Positions 48,449-60,261 of a stretch of 64,000 nt of DNA are shown here, one piece after another. Every line of letters begins with the position of its first letter. The first letter of the stretch is position 1. Position numbers and translations under genes: made by a program. Source of the stretch: Monomorium pharaonis (lineage: Eukaryota; Arthropoda; Insecta; Hymenoptera; Formicidae); NCBI RefSeq assembly GCF_013373865.1, contig NC_050470.1, positions 4,014,373 to 4,078,372 of the forward strand, given 5' to 3'. Below the pieces are notes generated by a model. The model made no database searches, had not been told where the DNA came from, and saw nothing but the letters and a program-made list of their open reading frames with translations.

Positions 48449-49310
48449 ACTATCGGGCCCCGCGAATGTGGGACCGGCCCGTGTCAAGCAGATTGTTGTA
48501 CACTAGTACTCTTGGATCGCGGTAAAATGCCGCGCAAACCTTAACGATCGATAATTAAACGATAGGGAGACGATTCTTTCGCGGTTTTCTGTACCTGATT
48601 CTGAAATAGAGGTAATTTCGATCAGCGCGCGGATCTCGACGTTAGAAAATCGTCCTCGTGCCCATTCGTGATAAATGGGAAACATGACGATGCGAAGTAT
48701 GTTTCTCTTCGGCTGCTGCTTAATACACACGGTACCGCGATAGAGATTTTCTTCCGAATTATACTGGTAATTTCGTCATTACGCGCGAGGAGAAAGGTCA
48801 GTCGCGCCATCGACGTAACACACAATCGTGATTTTTCTCCTTCGGAATGCATGGGGAGACGAGAGGCGATCGCGGGCCCGAGCTAATTATGCGTAAAGGA
48901 AAACGTAAGAATACCCGCGCAGGTACGGCGCTATAAATATAAATCACGAGAGGAGCTCACGGATTTGCTGGAGATACAGGTCGTCGCTCGTACATACGCA
49001 ACCGAGCAGAAGGTATCTGCCGTTCGCTTTATGGGTGAACGATTATGTATGTAGAATGAATAAATCACGAGTACCGGGTAGAGCGCAGCTACCGCGTTTA
49101 CGCATACCGCGCACCTTTCGCGCGCGAGGAAGAGGAAGAAGCGGCGAGAGAGCGTTTCACCGTCATTTCGCGCCACGGCGGCATACGCATGGGGAGGGAG
49201 GGAGGGAGGCGGTAGGTGATCCGGCCTGAAAAAATGTTCCAGGAATCCTTTTGGTGGCGGAACGTGCTACGAAGAATTTACTCTCCTCCCTTGCCCTTCC
49301 TGTCCGCTCG

Positions 49311-49313
<3 letters not shown>

Positions 49314-49346
<33 letters not shown>
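49314..49346. repeat. (CT)n microsatellite
   Basis: About 16 CT units in a pyrimidine-rich context. Confidence 0.9.
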
Positions 49347-49353
<7 letters not shown>

Positions 49354-50460
49354 CGCGCTCCGTACGGGAAACTGCGCGCCGCCGCAGGATGTCGTAAAAC
49401 CCGATGGCTCCTTATTTCCTGCATCGATCATACTTGTCCTGGATTATCCGACTCTATCACGCGCACCTTCGCCGCAGTTCGGACTGCGCGAATATGTATA
49501 ATACGTATATATATGTACTGGCTTCCCTCTCTCTCACTTACACACATATATCTCTTGTAATTACTATTCCAGCCGCGGTATATCGGCGAGCACTGCGGAG
49601 TCCGTGGGCGAAGTTCGCCCAGGACGGTCGTGAAAAATAGAAAAAAGTATTAGTATCTTCGTGCACGAACTCTACGTGAACTCGCGTGCTTCCGCTTACG
49701 AACCGGGCGAAATTTCTCATTATCCAGTCTGCTCTCCGCCGATGGAATCGAAATTTCAGGAGAAAATGAAACATAAGAATATAATCACGGTTTTTAGGAA
49801 TTATTGAGGTAGACGCGCTGGCAAATGTCCGATTAAAGGATATTATCGGATTGCTTCATCTCGTTGTCAGTTGAAAAATATTTCTATCGTATTTATTTAA
49901 CACCCCTTTGTAATTATTATTCAGATATATGTTTATATTATCGCTTTTAGCGAGGATCTCTAGTGTGCGTTCTTCGCATCACTTTTCATTTATATATTAA
50001 TTTATATTCCTTCTGCGTACGCGATCTTCTTTATTTCTTTTATTCGCTTTTAGAATTTTTTTGTAGCTTCATTAGTCGGCGCTACGTAATTGTTTTAATA
50101 TGTTTCAATATTTCTCCTCGCTGCAAAAACGAAACTTATCAAATATGATTAGCAAAGTGACAAACGCACCCGTAAGAAAAATACAATAGCTTGAGAAAAG
50201 TCTCGAGCGTTTCCTTCTAAAAAGGTTGTAACAAGACATATTGCTTTACTACGGTTTCCGCGGCCCGGCGAGCATTCATCTCGTGCATATTTTATAATTA
50301 CAACTGCGCGATGTCTACTAACTTTGGCAGTTCTCCAAGCCGCGGTAAAAAGCGTAAAAGAACATCATTCAGTATCTTTGTGCGCGAATGTCGCCGTCAC
50401 GATGTATACTCACGTTTGTGAACTTTACGAAGGGTCTGCTATTATCCGGTCGGTTCTACC

Positions 50461-50530
50461 CGAAGAAATTAAGTCCCGAGCGAAGCGAGCCGGCGCAATG
50501 AAGTCGTGTGTCTTTAATGATATGCACCTC
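50461..50530 (+). repeat. dispersed degenerate repeat, copy 1
   Basis: CGAAGAAATTAAGTCCCG is followed by AATGAAGTCG and TGTGTCTTTAATGATATGCA. The 3' 30 bp match copy 2 (51241) at all but four positions. The 5' part is more diverged. Confidence 0.6.
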
Positions 50531-51240
50531 GCCGTGGAAGACTTGGTCCTTGTAAAATAGCTGCTCTATTGTCTGTTAAAGAAGTGACCGGGTCTCACGA
50601 ATATTTACTCTGCACTCGCCCCATAATTACGACTTCATTGCGCCAGTCGTGTTGCCCAATGGACCGGTTTTAACGATCGCGTACATTCCGCGTGTAACGA
50701 CGGCATATCGCACATCGCAATAAAACCGGGAGGATACAATAAAATTTCGCTGCAATGATGGAACAAATCTGTCGCTACACCAAACCGATTCAAATTTATT
50801 TCTTTATATCTATCGTTTTAAGGGAAATTTTTTAAATAACTAAAAAATTAATTTTTACATTTTAATAATTTCTAATAGGGCAACACCTTTTAGAGTACTT
50901 TATTGTTTTGTACAAAAATATTGAAAATTGAAATTTTGATAGCTGAGAAAGAGATGTACGATCAAATTTTCCAGTTTATTCCGCACTTCCCGTAAGCCCA
51001 AAATTCAGAGTTACAAACTAGACTTTTTTTATATGGATATATTTTTTGGATAGCATCTGTTTCATAATCATTATGACTGTTATTAGACGGGAGAAACGGA
51101 GAAGTTTGGCCGCGCGTTGAGTGTAACAACAACAAAAAAAAAGATGAAAAACAAAAATATGCGCGTAATATGGCTATTTTTAGATACCGCTGTTACTGAC
51201 TTTTTAACTTCGCGAGTTGTTACTAGCCAGCGTACCACGA
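50531..51240. other. spacer between repeat copies
   Basis: CpG-containing DNA to 50750, then AT-rich. TTGCGCCA words near 50639 and, after copy 2, near 51355 hint that the repeat unit may be longer than the clear core. No gene. Confidence 0.4.
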
Positions 51241-51335
51241 CGGGGAAATTAAGACGCGGAAAGACCGCGTGGCTAAATGAAACCGTGTGTCTTTAACGAT
51301 ATGCACTTTTCCAGAAGGAAAGTCGCAGAATTCCG
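51241..51335 (+). repeat. dispersed degenerate repeat, copy 2
   Basis: CGGGGAAATTAAGACGCGG, then AAATGAAACCG, TGTGTCTTTAACGATATGCA and GGAAAGTCGCAGAATTCC. Its last part also aligns with copy 3. Confidence 0.6.
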
Positions 51336-52734
51336 TCTGCATAAGGAGCGTATTGCGCCACGTGCTGTCCCATACTATACACTCGCTCGAAGAATATTTC
51401 TGTTTCTAAAACTTTTCGCGCCATCGCTTTTTAATTACTTTTATAAATTACGATTCTTTGGAATCTTGACGCTGCGCGCGTCACAACTCCATCTCGTTCT
51501 GTGAACTTACGAATGTTGCATCTTTGCATCAGCGATAGAGTATAGACGAAAAATATACAGAAACGATAAGCAGTGTTTAATGAATATTATCTGAATTTGT
51601 ATATATCTGAACTTGTTTCTTGACAAGGCTTTATAAAGTTTTACAAAAAAATTTCGAAATTAAATATTGAAATAAAATAGCATACTTGATACATATTTGG
51701 TCTGAAAGTATTAACACAAAGAATAGGAAGAAAGTACAATAAAATAACACAGGAACTTTACCACGGAAGCAGCTTTAGAAAAAAGTGAATGAATTTCTTG
51801 ATACATATGTCTGTACTGAATGTATATCATATTTAAATTAATATAACTAGACCTTGCAGTGTGCACACCAAGTCTTTTATTGTGCATTAATTTCTTTTTT
51901 TTAATTGCAAGGCTAAATTCTCTATTTGTATAAACAAAAGCTGTATTTCTGTTGCCCGTCGAAAATACATAGAATCAAAGTGTGCTGTCTGCGTCTTACA
52001 GTCACTGTTATCCTGGGCGGTAATAAAAACTCATGGTGAATATGTTCCAGACTGCGCACGTTGCTTCTTAACTTCGGGAAAAGCTCTTCGTTACAACGAT
52101 GAAACGGAATAGAGCAGGATTTCCGTAAATATGCCGGAAAGAAGCAGCCACCGAAATAAAACCTCACATTTGCAGTCATTATTATTATCTAAGATTAGAT
52201 ACATTTTTCGAATTTTATCGCGTGGTTTTTCTCCTTTCCTTCTTTGAATATTAAGATGCGGGAATTAATAACGACGCGTCTTAATTTTTGGATTCTAATA
52301 ACTAAGATTAGATAGGATTGTACGCACATAATCATTAAAAATTAATTATTAAAAGATATTTATTATATTTAACAAATCTATTTGTCAAGTTTATTAAATT
52401 AGAAAGATTTTTTAATTGAAAGAAAACTATTTAGTTTTTGTTTGATCTGATACTCGATTAGAATCAATTATAATCTTTGAATTAAATTACGAATGATTAT
52501 TGGTGCAATTTAGAATATTCATTTAGTTGTAATCTTTTTTCAACGATTTTGAAGATAAAATAAAAAAAATTTTACATGAAAGTTACGAAAGTATAGTATT
52601 TCAAGATAGTATTTATAGATTCAAACACATATCTATGCAGGTATACTTAACTTCGAAAGGATTCCGAGTATCTTCCATTATTTTCTTTCCATGTATAAGA
52701 GGAAAAGCTAGCGCGATAAAGTAATATGGGGCTA
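51336..52734. other. AT-rich spacer
   Basis: No gene seen. 52190-52620 is very AT-rich. An 85-codon minus frame (52179-51922) has no domain I recognise. Confidence 0.5.
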
Positions 52735-52790
52735 CCGAAATAAACCCGCGTATCCTTAATTATATGCCATGCAAAGTCGCAAATTTCTAA
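52735..52790 (+). repeat. dispersed degenerate repeat, copy 3
   Basis: CGAAATAAACCCGCGTATCC, TTAATTATATGC and GCAAAGTCGCAAATTTC align with copy 2 (AATGAAACCGTGTGTC, TTAACGATATGC, GGAAAGTCGCAGAATTC). It is the most diverged copy and lacks about 10 bp between the two blocks. Confidence 0.45.
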
Positions 52791-53133
52791 CTATGAGAGG
52801 AATATATCGCATATATGGTTTGCGTTATAATTGTCTGTATGTAGGCGCAAGAACATTAATTATTTGTTGTTACGCAAAGATAACGTCAGTACATTTTGGT
52901 ACGAAAGAGGAAGTGAAAGAAAGAGGGAACGAATTAGACGAAGATAACGTGGAAGTAGAGAACATAGGAAGAAGATAAAAAGATGCGCGTAGGATGCAGG
53001 TTTATCGGGAACATAGAGGAAATCTAAGAAGAAGGAAAGAGCTGACAGAGAGATGGAGTGAATGAGACGGAGATCACCCGAGTTCTCTTCGCGAAGACTA
53101 CCAATTCCCTCATACCCATCATCTAAGAAAAGA
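52791..53133. other. purine-rich lead-in to the 53 kb island
   Basis: Increasingly purine-rich on plus, with AGGAA, AGAAG and GAGAG words. No gene. Confidence 0.4.
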
Positions 53134-53161
53134 GTATTTAAACGTCAAAGTGCTGACGTCA
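53134..53161 (-). promoter_or_regulatory. CRE-type sites next to a TATA-like box
   Basis: On the minus strand a full cAMP-response element palindrome (TGACGTCA, 53154-53161), then a half-site (TGACGT, 53142-53147), then TTTAAATA (53135-53142) occur within 28 bp. This order fits a minus-strand promoter or an AP-1/CREB-type site. No clear initiator is visible downstream. Confidence 0.3.
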
Positions 53162-54180
53162 CGATGGTGTGGGTACGGGACAAAGCAAAGAAGATATGGA
53201 TGAGAAGTAAACGAAGAAGAAGAGATGAAGAAAGAGAATAAGGTGGACGCAGTTCACAGTTTGTAACGGGCGACGAAGAGATAAAAAAAAGAGAAGAAGA
53301 GAGGGGGAGAGAGGAGGAGGAGGAGGAGAGAGAGAGAGAGAGGGAGTGCGCACAAGGAACGCTAGGGGATGCTTTAAGACGCTCAATATAAATACTAGAG
53401 GGGGTTGAGAAAAAGGGTTGCTTCCCTTCGGGCCGACGACGCCGGCCGGAGCGTGTACGGTCTTCGGAATGGTGAGAAGGTAAGAGAGGTTCAGCGATGA
53501 GGGAGAAAAGCGGGCGCGCGAGAAAACGAGAAGACGAAAGTCCATCGGTGGAGGGGGAGGGGTGGAAGGAAAAGCGCGGCGGAAGAAAGACGGGGAGGAC
53601 GGAGGAAGGTTACACGGTGGAAAGGTGGTGGATCGGGGAGGTCGAGGGTGGGTAGCGGCGTCGAAGGGCTGCTGGAAGTGGCGGTACCCGGGGGGAGACT
53701 GGGGGGGAAGAGGGAGAGTGGTAAGACGCCAAGGGGGCAGGGGCGAGGGCCTACGGGGCTGGAAAACTCACCCCTTTTCTTGCTTACCCTCGCTCGCTGT
53801 TTAATTGCATCTTACTTTCGAATTTTCCGCGTAGAGCTATCGATCGAGACACGCGAAAGGGGGTTCGTTTGCGTCTTATCTCCGACGGCCCTCGTCGTCT
53901 ACTCTCCGCTCTTTATCCCCCGTCTCTTCGCCCGCCCTCCTCCCTCCCGCTTTTTCTCTTCGTTTCTCTCCTGGTCGGTCTCCTTGCACGATCCTGTTCT
54001 CTCTTTCTCTTTCTCTCTTTTTCCCGCGCGCGCGTCCTCTCTTTCTTTCTCTTCGCTGTCTCTACCCCCTTCGCCGCGTCCTCGACTACCTCATCTACCT
54101 CACCCACATCAACCCCATTCGCCGAGAGAGTGAGAGCGTGAGAGAGCACCCCGTGCTCCGGCCGGGCGCCCACCCCTCGG
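53162..54180. other. large purine-to-pyrimidine switch island
   Basis: Plus-strand purines dominate from about 53000 to 53760, and pyrimidines dominate from about 53880 to 54140. GC content is high with several G-runs (53690-53740). All open frames of 80-160 codons overlap and are low-complexity. I call no gene. Confidence 0.4.
53290..53345. repeat. (GGA)n and (GA)n tract
   Basis: GAGAAGAAGAG leads into GGA units and then a GA run. Confidence 0.85.
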
Positions 54181-57100
54181 CGGACTATTTAAAACTACAC
54201 ATAGCCAATGCGTAAGACGACGGACTGGCTCGGCTCAGGGCCGACGAGCTCGTCGCGAACTTCTTTTCCGATTTCTACATCACAGTGCACATTAGCACGA
54301 CACAAGCCATAGACATAAAGCCATCAGTACAATGATATTTTTCAGTTCTACAAATATCTACTTTCACTTCACGTACGATAAGCTACAATTGAAAAAAGTT
54401 GAGAAAGTGACATGAAAAAGAAATGCCTAAAAACACGAAATGTACTGATTATATTTCACTACTTTTTTATCCATTATTTTAATCATTGTTCTAAGCACTT
54501 TGCTCTAAAAAACAATATTTCTTCCAAATTTACATAATACTTTTTCTTGATTTGTATGCGCGTATTACACACATGAGTTTGTGTGTGTTATTTATTTTGA
54601 TAAACTCCCGTCTCATGATCAATTTGGAAATCAGGAACGCGAATCGAGACATCGACTGCAACGATGATTTTATTACACACTTAATTGATTTCATTAAAAA
54701 GATAGCTTAATTTTATTCGGTTTACGATCCGGTGTAATATTTACCGGTGACGAAATAACGAACTTAATCGTATTAATCATTAAAGAAATTTAGTACTATC
54801 TTGGACCGAATGCCAATTATGGTATCGTTCAACGACGTGGATCGCCAATGAATAATTAATTCGATCTAGAATCTACACTTACGAAAATTGCGCAGAAACG
54901 TATCACGATCAACGTATTCGTTCTTTTTTTTCTTCGCGAAACAACTTTGACACCTTTCCCAGTCATTAACGAACATAATCGCCGTGCATACGAGCGTTTG
55001 TCCGCCGTCACGCTCGCGAGCCCGACTAATACTTTTCGTAGAAAGATCGCGATCGACAATTGTTATCCTCTTTTTCTCTTCGTCTCATAACCGACAACTT
55101 GCTTGTACGGCGGGAAAAGGAATCGGAAAGACGCGAAACATGCCGCGCGATATCGCGAGGGAGAGATTCGCATCCGAGAAATCGTCCCGGAAAACGAGTC
55201 TGGGGTTTAACGAGCGGCGAAGGCGCCCGATGTTATTTTCGCCCCTTAGATTTTTAATCAATCCGTCACTGGTAGGGTAGAGACGGGGGTGGTTTCTTCC
55301 TTAGTTCCCTTCCTCGCTTCGTATTTAAAACCTCGGGGCTGATGAACGCTCCTCATGCCAAGCAGCCTGCCGCCTCCCTCGAATCTCCCTCCCCCTCCCC
55401 CGATTCACCGCCCGCTCCATTTCTGCCTTCGGCCGACCCCCTTCCCTACATCACCCCCTGCGCTCCTACCAAGGATTTCCATCCCCCGGAAACTCACGCA
55501 CGCATACGTAGACACCCACACAGAGACACGAGAGAGGGAAAGAAAGAGAGAAAAGATATTCCTTGAGAGAGAGAGAAAGACATTCTTATTTTTCGATCCG
55601 TACGAAAAGTAAGAAAGGATGGAAGTAAGAGAAGACGATTTCGTAAGTATGCAACGCATCACGTGCAGGTTTGTCCTGTGCCATTACCTTTTCCTTTTTT
55701 GCATTATGTCTTGGGTAGAATAGCGTGTTACGGACACTTACGGCGTGGTACACGTGAGCGTTACGTGAGCGTCGAGAGAGGGTGGCAAGAAAGGTGGAGG
55801 GAGCAGGGCTGATACACGTGTCTTGTGCTAGAAGTTATATTTTGTTTTAACACGTTGATTTTGACGACTCGCCTTGACGCTCGATCTGCACGATTACCAA
55901 AGCACAAATCGCGTAAAAAAAGAAACCATTGAAAAAAATATGTATACATAAACACTTATATAAATTTACACATTTATATAAATTTATCATTTGCTGTGAT
56001 CGAAGTGCGAGCAGTCCGTTAGATATTGATCAAACGTTATTTACCTTCACAGGGATATAACTTATTTATCGATATAATGTTATAACTTAATGTTATAACT
56101 CACGAAAGTATATATTATTAACAGAATTGGCGCGGATTTTAATACAGACTAATCCTGAAATAAAAGGATAAACTTTACATTAAAAATAATAACGTTCGTC
56201 TTGTTTGTTTTCTGTGATTCCGCAACAATAATTTATTTTTCGAATAATTTCTTGTCCACGTGTCCAACGCGAATCGTACATCTGTCCTGTACACCCGTTT
56301 ACATAACACGCGCCCGAAAATCCTTCGGGAGTGATGAAGCGTTTCACATACGACATGGCCCATAGCCTATCGTATAAGAATCAGGAACGCGTTATCAAGG
56401 CAATCGGTGTGGCGTGCGTGGTGGCACACGATGGGGGCGGCATAGATTTTTAACTCATACAATGGGCACACGCGAATGTGACCGCTGGCGTTTGCCCGTA
56501 TGCCGATGCCTCGCGTGTAATTTCATCCCCCTTTCGATTACGCTCGCGAACCCCACGTAGATTTCGCGACCGACGTTACACCCCGGCGTACATATACACT
56601 ATTAACCTCGCTGCCGCCGACTTCGATTTCCTAACAAAGCACTTCGCGCGTCTGACTGAAACTTCTCCGCCCTCGGAAAAGTGCGGAGGGATTGCGATAA
56701 AGTTGATTCGCGCGTTTCGGTGTATATTTGAAGCGCCGAGAAACGGCCGTAGTTTAAGGCTATGAAAGAAGCAAAAGGCGAGGGATCTTAAAAATTCAAG
56801 CAAACAATTCGTTAATTATTTTTATGGCGGAGTTGTAAGAAGATTACGAATTTACAATCGTAAGCGGCAATGTTACCTTACATGATTTCTTTTTTTAATG
56901 GAATTCAATTTTTTATGTACAATTATATATGAGAACTTGAACTAATATTTTGCAAACTTTCCTATTATTAAAAGATAAACTATTATCACAATACAAGTAT
57001 CATTGCAAGAGATTTATTAAGATCAAAGATTGTTGTAGAGCGATCAATACCGTAACCGTGCATAACTTGAATCACTTTTAACAAATTTTTTTTTTTTTAA

Positions 57101-58151
57101 GAGTAGAATGAACGAGAGTGATACGCGCGTCTCTTGAAATGTAGGGACAAGTTTCCGTCTTATAAGAACATGCGTATATATGCAACTTATAAGAACGTAA
57201 TTTCAGAATTTCCTTGATACAGACAATAAGGCCGAAGAGATGTGAATTGCTGATGCATGACACAGACCGCAGTCCACATCCGGCATCATCGACCGGCCAT
57301 GCGGTAGATGTCTTACCCTTCATCTCCGTTCATCTGCTCGCCTCCCGATCACATCAACGAAATCTTCCATACTGTCTACTTTTTTCTCCCTCTCCTTTCC
57401 TCCTATTGGTCTTTGTTTTACTCTTAGCACCGTCATTGAACGTTGTTACAACATCCACCTTGCTTCAAACACGCGTTACGTTTAATTATAAAAAATCACT
57501 CTGTCTTAAAAAATTTATATACATCTTGAGTGTGTACAAATGTATTATACTATTTAATATGATGTTTCATAAGAGATAGATATACTATGAAATGAATAGC
57601 TTCTTCAGAAAATGTAAATACATAATTTTACTGAATATTTTTTATATTTGATATACTTTGATAAGGAATTGCATAAACACAGTGACAAATAACGATATTC
57701 CAGGTAGATTCGTTTTATGTGAGGTCATTGCGACAGATTTGTTACAAACGTGAGAGGGTGGGCCGCGGTGTGGTGGGAAGAAGGAGAGAAAGAGAAAATA
57801 GGTGCAGTTTATGGGCGTTCGACGAACGACAAGCTCGAGTAGCGACGGCGCTCGTGTAATTCGTTGCCCACAAGGCGCAAGAAAAAGTGTCATGACGAGA
57901 AAGTTGCCTTTTCCTAAAAACACTTGAAAACTTTGATACCGGCGCAGGCCGAAGGGTACACTTTAAGTCCTCGTACGAGAAGTTCGAGAAGCCATCTCCG
58001 GGCAAATAGTAAATAACAAATAAAATCAACGGAACGTCGGTCCGCGGGAATCAGTGGCGGAAAACATCGCTGTCTGCTTTTTCGTGGTCCCACACGTCGA
58101 AAACCACGTAGGATGCTGCGTATAGTCGAGACGAAGGGCGCGCGCGCGCAC

Positions 58152-58210
<59 letters not shown>

Positions 58211-58822
58211 TATGCGCGCGGCATGCACGCGCGAGGCGTAGCGGAGTTTGAAAGATCCTCGATACCTCGAGTAGCGTTATCCCTGCGGGATAACGTACCA
58301 TAAACGCGATGAAGGAAAGAAAGAAGCAGCGGAGATTTATGTCATACTCGAGTGGTTAGTTGTAGCCGAACGCTCGGCGCGCTTTACCGCGCTCTACTGG
58401 GCACCGCTGGGCTCCACTTCCCTAGAACAAGGAGAGCCTTCGACTGAAATCTAAAAACGAGTAACGCTGCTCCTAAGCAGCAAGTCGTCCACCGTTATCA
58501 TATGTTGACGTTTATTGCAATACTATCTTCGATTTCTATTCACGCATTGAGATGTGTCAGACATTTCATCAAGTTAAACGCATGCTTGTTACGTGTTATA
58601 TCGCACGTCATCGCGCGTAAAGTGGAAAAGCAAATACACCGCCAGTAAATATCACTTTATCCCAAGATTGTCACGCTAACATCATTTTCTAGAAATAATA
58701 TGAATTTGAACTAAATAAATACATAAATTGGTTATATTGAATGTAAAGTATCTGTACTGTTCGTGTAAAAGAGAATATGATATTAATATATAACTTACAA
58801 TCGGTATTCTAGACACAATCTT
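54181..58822. other. mixed non-coding DNA
   Basis: 54.3-54.85, 55.8-56.2, 56.8-57.2, 57.5-57.7 and 58.5-58.8 kb are AT-rich. 55.0-55.6, 56.4-56.75 and 57.75-58.5 kb are richer in CpG. A good splice donor (TTC then GTAAGTATG, near 55639) stands alone. Two short AT-rich direct repeats lie at 55956-55986 (13 bp, period 18) and 56076-56101 (13 bp, period 13). No gene. Confidence 0.45.
58154..58207. repeat. (GA)n microsatellite
   Basis: The longest dinucleotide run in the window, about 26 GA units, preceded by CGCGCGCGCACGC. Confidence 0.95.
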
Positions 58823-58968
58823 TGTCCCACTCTCTAAATTTCCTAGAGTGAAACACTACTCTAAAAGAGTGAAAATCGAGCATATATAAGTTCGAGTGAT
58901 TTGTCACTCTAATTAGAGTGACTTTTAGAGTAATGTTTCACTCTAGGAAATTTAGAGAGCAGGGCACA
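58823..58968. mobile_element. snap-back (hairpin) element, MITE-like
   Basis: Two 38-bp arms (58830-58867 and 58922-58959) are reverse complements with one mismatch. They begin CTCTCTAAATTTCCTAGAG and end TACTCTAAAAG. The pairing continues imperfectly outward to TGTCCC/GGGCACA. The loop holds a 20-bp perfect palindrome, GTCACTCTAATTAGAGTGAC (58903-58922), whose last base overlaps the right arm. The word AGAGTGA or its complement recurs six times or so in the whole element. There is no open frame. Small size, long inverted repeats and no coding capacity fit a miniature inverted-repeat element. I could not define a target-site duplication. A hairpin RNA source is the alternative. Confidence 0.6.
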
Positions 58969-60066
58969 TAAATTCATTCTTCTAAAATGTCTATCTATAG
59001 GCAGACTGATATGGATTTGGATACTCCTTCTTTATGCTTCGCCGTAGATGCACGCAGAATTAGATCGCGAAAATACGGAAGCGTAAAATAGGCATATTAA
59101 ATAAAGTCGCAAAACGGTCCTGCCTGAAGGAGCGAATTGCGCTGGAACCGGGCGACAAGCGTATTTCCGTATCAGCAAATCAAATAATGCGCGCCACCGC
59201 AGCGATGTGGATAAGATAAGGCGAAAATATCGATTAGGAATAAGACTTAACTCGATAAGCTCTGTACAATAATTTCTCGATGAATACTTAACGAAGTGAC
59301 TCGGCGTCCCGCGCTATTTTCCTATCCTCGGCAGTTCAAAACTCAAAACTATTCGAGAGACCCAATTTTTTTTCTACAGTATCTAGTCGTTGCGTACATT
59401 CGTTAAATAATTTTCCGATATCGTACGCGGTAAAGCGTCGTAAAGCGCAGATGTTAGTCACGGTTACAGCATATTTGTTGCGTCACGTTCGCAATCGTGA
59501 GTTGAGATGACGGAATGATAGGAAATACTTTGATGGCATATCAGAAACATAAACGTGATATTTCTAAGTAATTAATTAACTATTCCTTAGAAATCATTGC
59601 TAAGACGAGATAGTGAGAATAGGGAAAAGAAATGGTACATTTATTTTACTTTTTAGAAAGTCTTTTTAAACATCAATTAATTGATGCAAACTATTTTTAA
59701 ATTTAAATAAAAATATTAAAAAGATAAATAAGAAATAACAGTCATTTGGAGTAAGAAAATATGCTCTAATTCAATTTTTACAAAATTTAAAAACAATAAA
59801 CTAATATAATACGCCAACATGCACATTCTAAGGGAAAATATGATATTAACAGAGATATATGCAAGTTGATAAGTAAAGTATTGTAAAATTCCGATGTAAG
59901 TAAACGAGCGAAGAACGAGAACCGCTCTGCTGGAAGCTTAGCCCAAATTCGTGCGATCGTCCAAGGGAGAGTATCCTTCGCACCATCGCGGGAGGATCCA
60001 TCGTCGTCTCATTTGCGCCATGTATCAGCGGCCGCACATCTCCAACGTCCTATGTATAATAACCAT
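58969..60066. other. non-coding DNA between the snap-back element and the inverted-repeat cluster
   Basis: 59.0-59.5 kb is mixed and 59.5-59.9 kb is AT-rich. From 59.9 kb CpG content rises. No gene, and no repeat that I can support. Confidence 0.5.
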
Positions 60067-60261
60067 GTACAGCGCCGGGCGCCGTAATCATCTCCTCGGC
60101 GACTGCTATTAGCGGACAGCCCGGCGCTATACAGCGAGTTCGCGCAAAACAATACGGCGAGCCGGGATTTCGACAATGCGGATCCACGGATCCCCGCGAA
60201 ATTCGGAAGCGTTGACCTGGGGGCCTCGCCAAGGCTGGCAGCTTTCCGGGTGATCACCCGG
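60067..60261. repeat. cluster of three inverted repeats
   Basis: First, 60067-60080 and 60119-60132 are 14-bp arms with one mismatch, built on AGCGCCGGGC and GCCCGGCGCT. Second, 60162-60172 pairs with 60197-60206 around an inner pair of GGATCC boxes (60180-60185 and 60188-60193). Third, 60246-60261 is the perfect palindrome CCGGGTGATCACCCGG. All lie in one CpG-rich block. They could be fold elements of an RNA or paired protein sites. No known RNA family is recognised. Confidence 0.45.

Larger units (their letters stand above)
46327..50460. other. mixed non-coding DNA
   Basis: 46330-46740, 47.7-48.5 and 48.8-49.75 kb are CpG-rich. 47.3-47.7 and 49.8-50.2 kb are AT-rich. Contains a CCGTGGT/ACCACGG hairpin (48233-48251), a GAGC repeat and a CT repeat. 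The open frames of 110-130 codons are overlapped on the other strand and match no domain. Confidence 0.4.

Noticed and set aside
53648..54133. 161-codon plus frame in the 53 kb island
   Set aside because: It crosses the purine-to-pyrimidine switch and changes from Gly/Arg-rich to Ser/Pro/Leu-rich exactly there, which shows that composition and not selection sets the residues.
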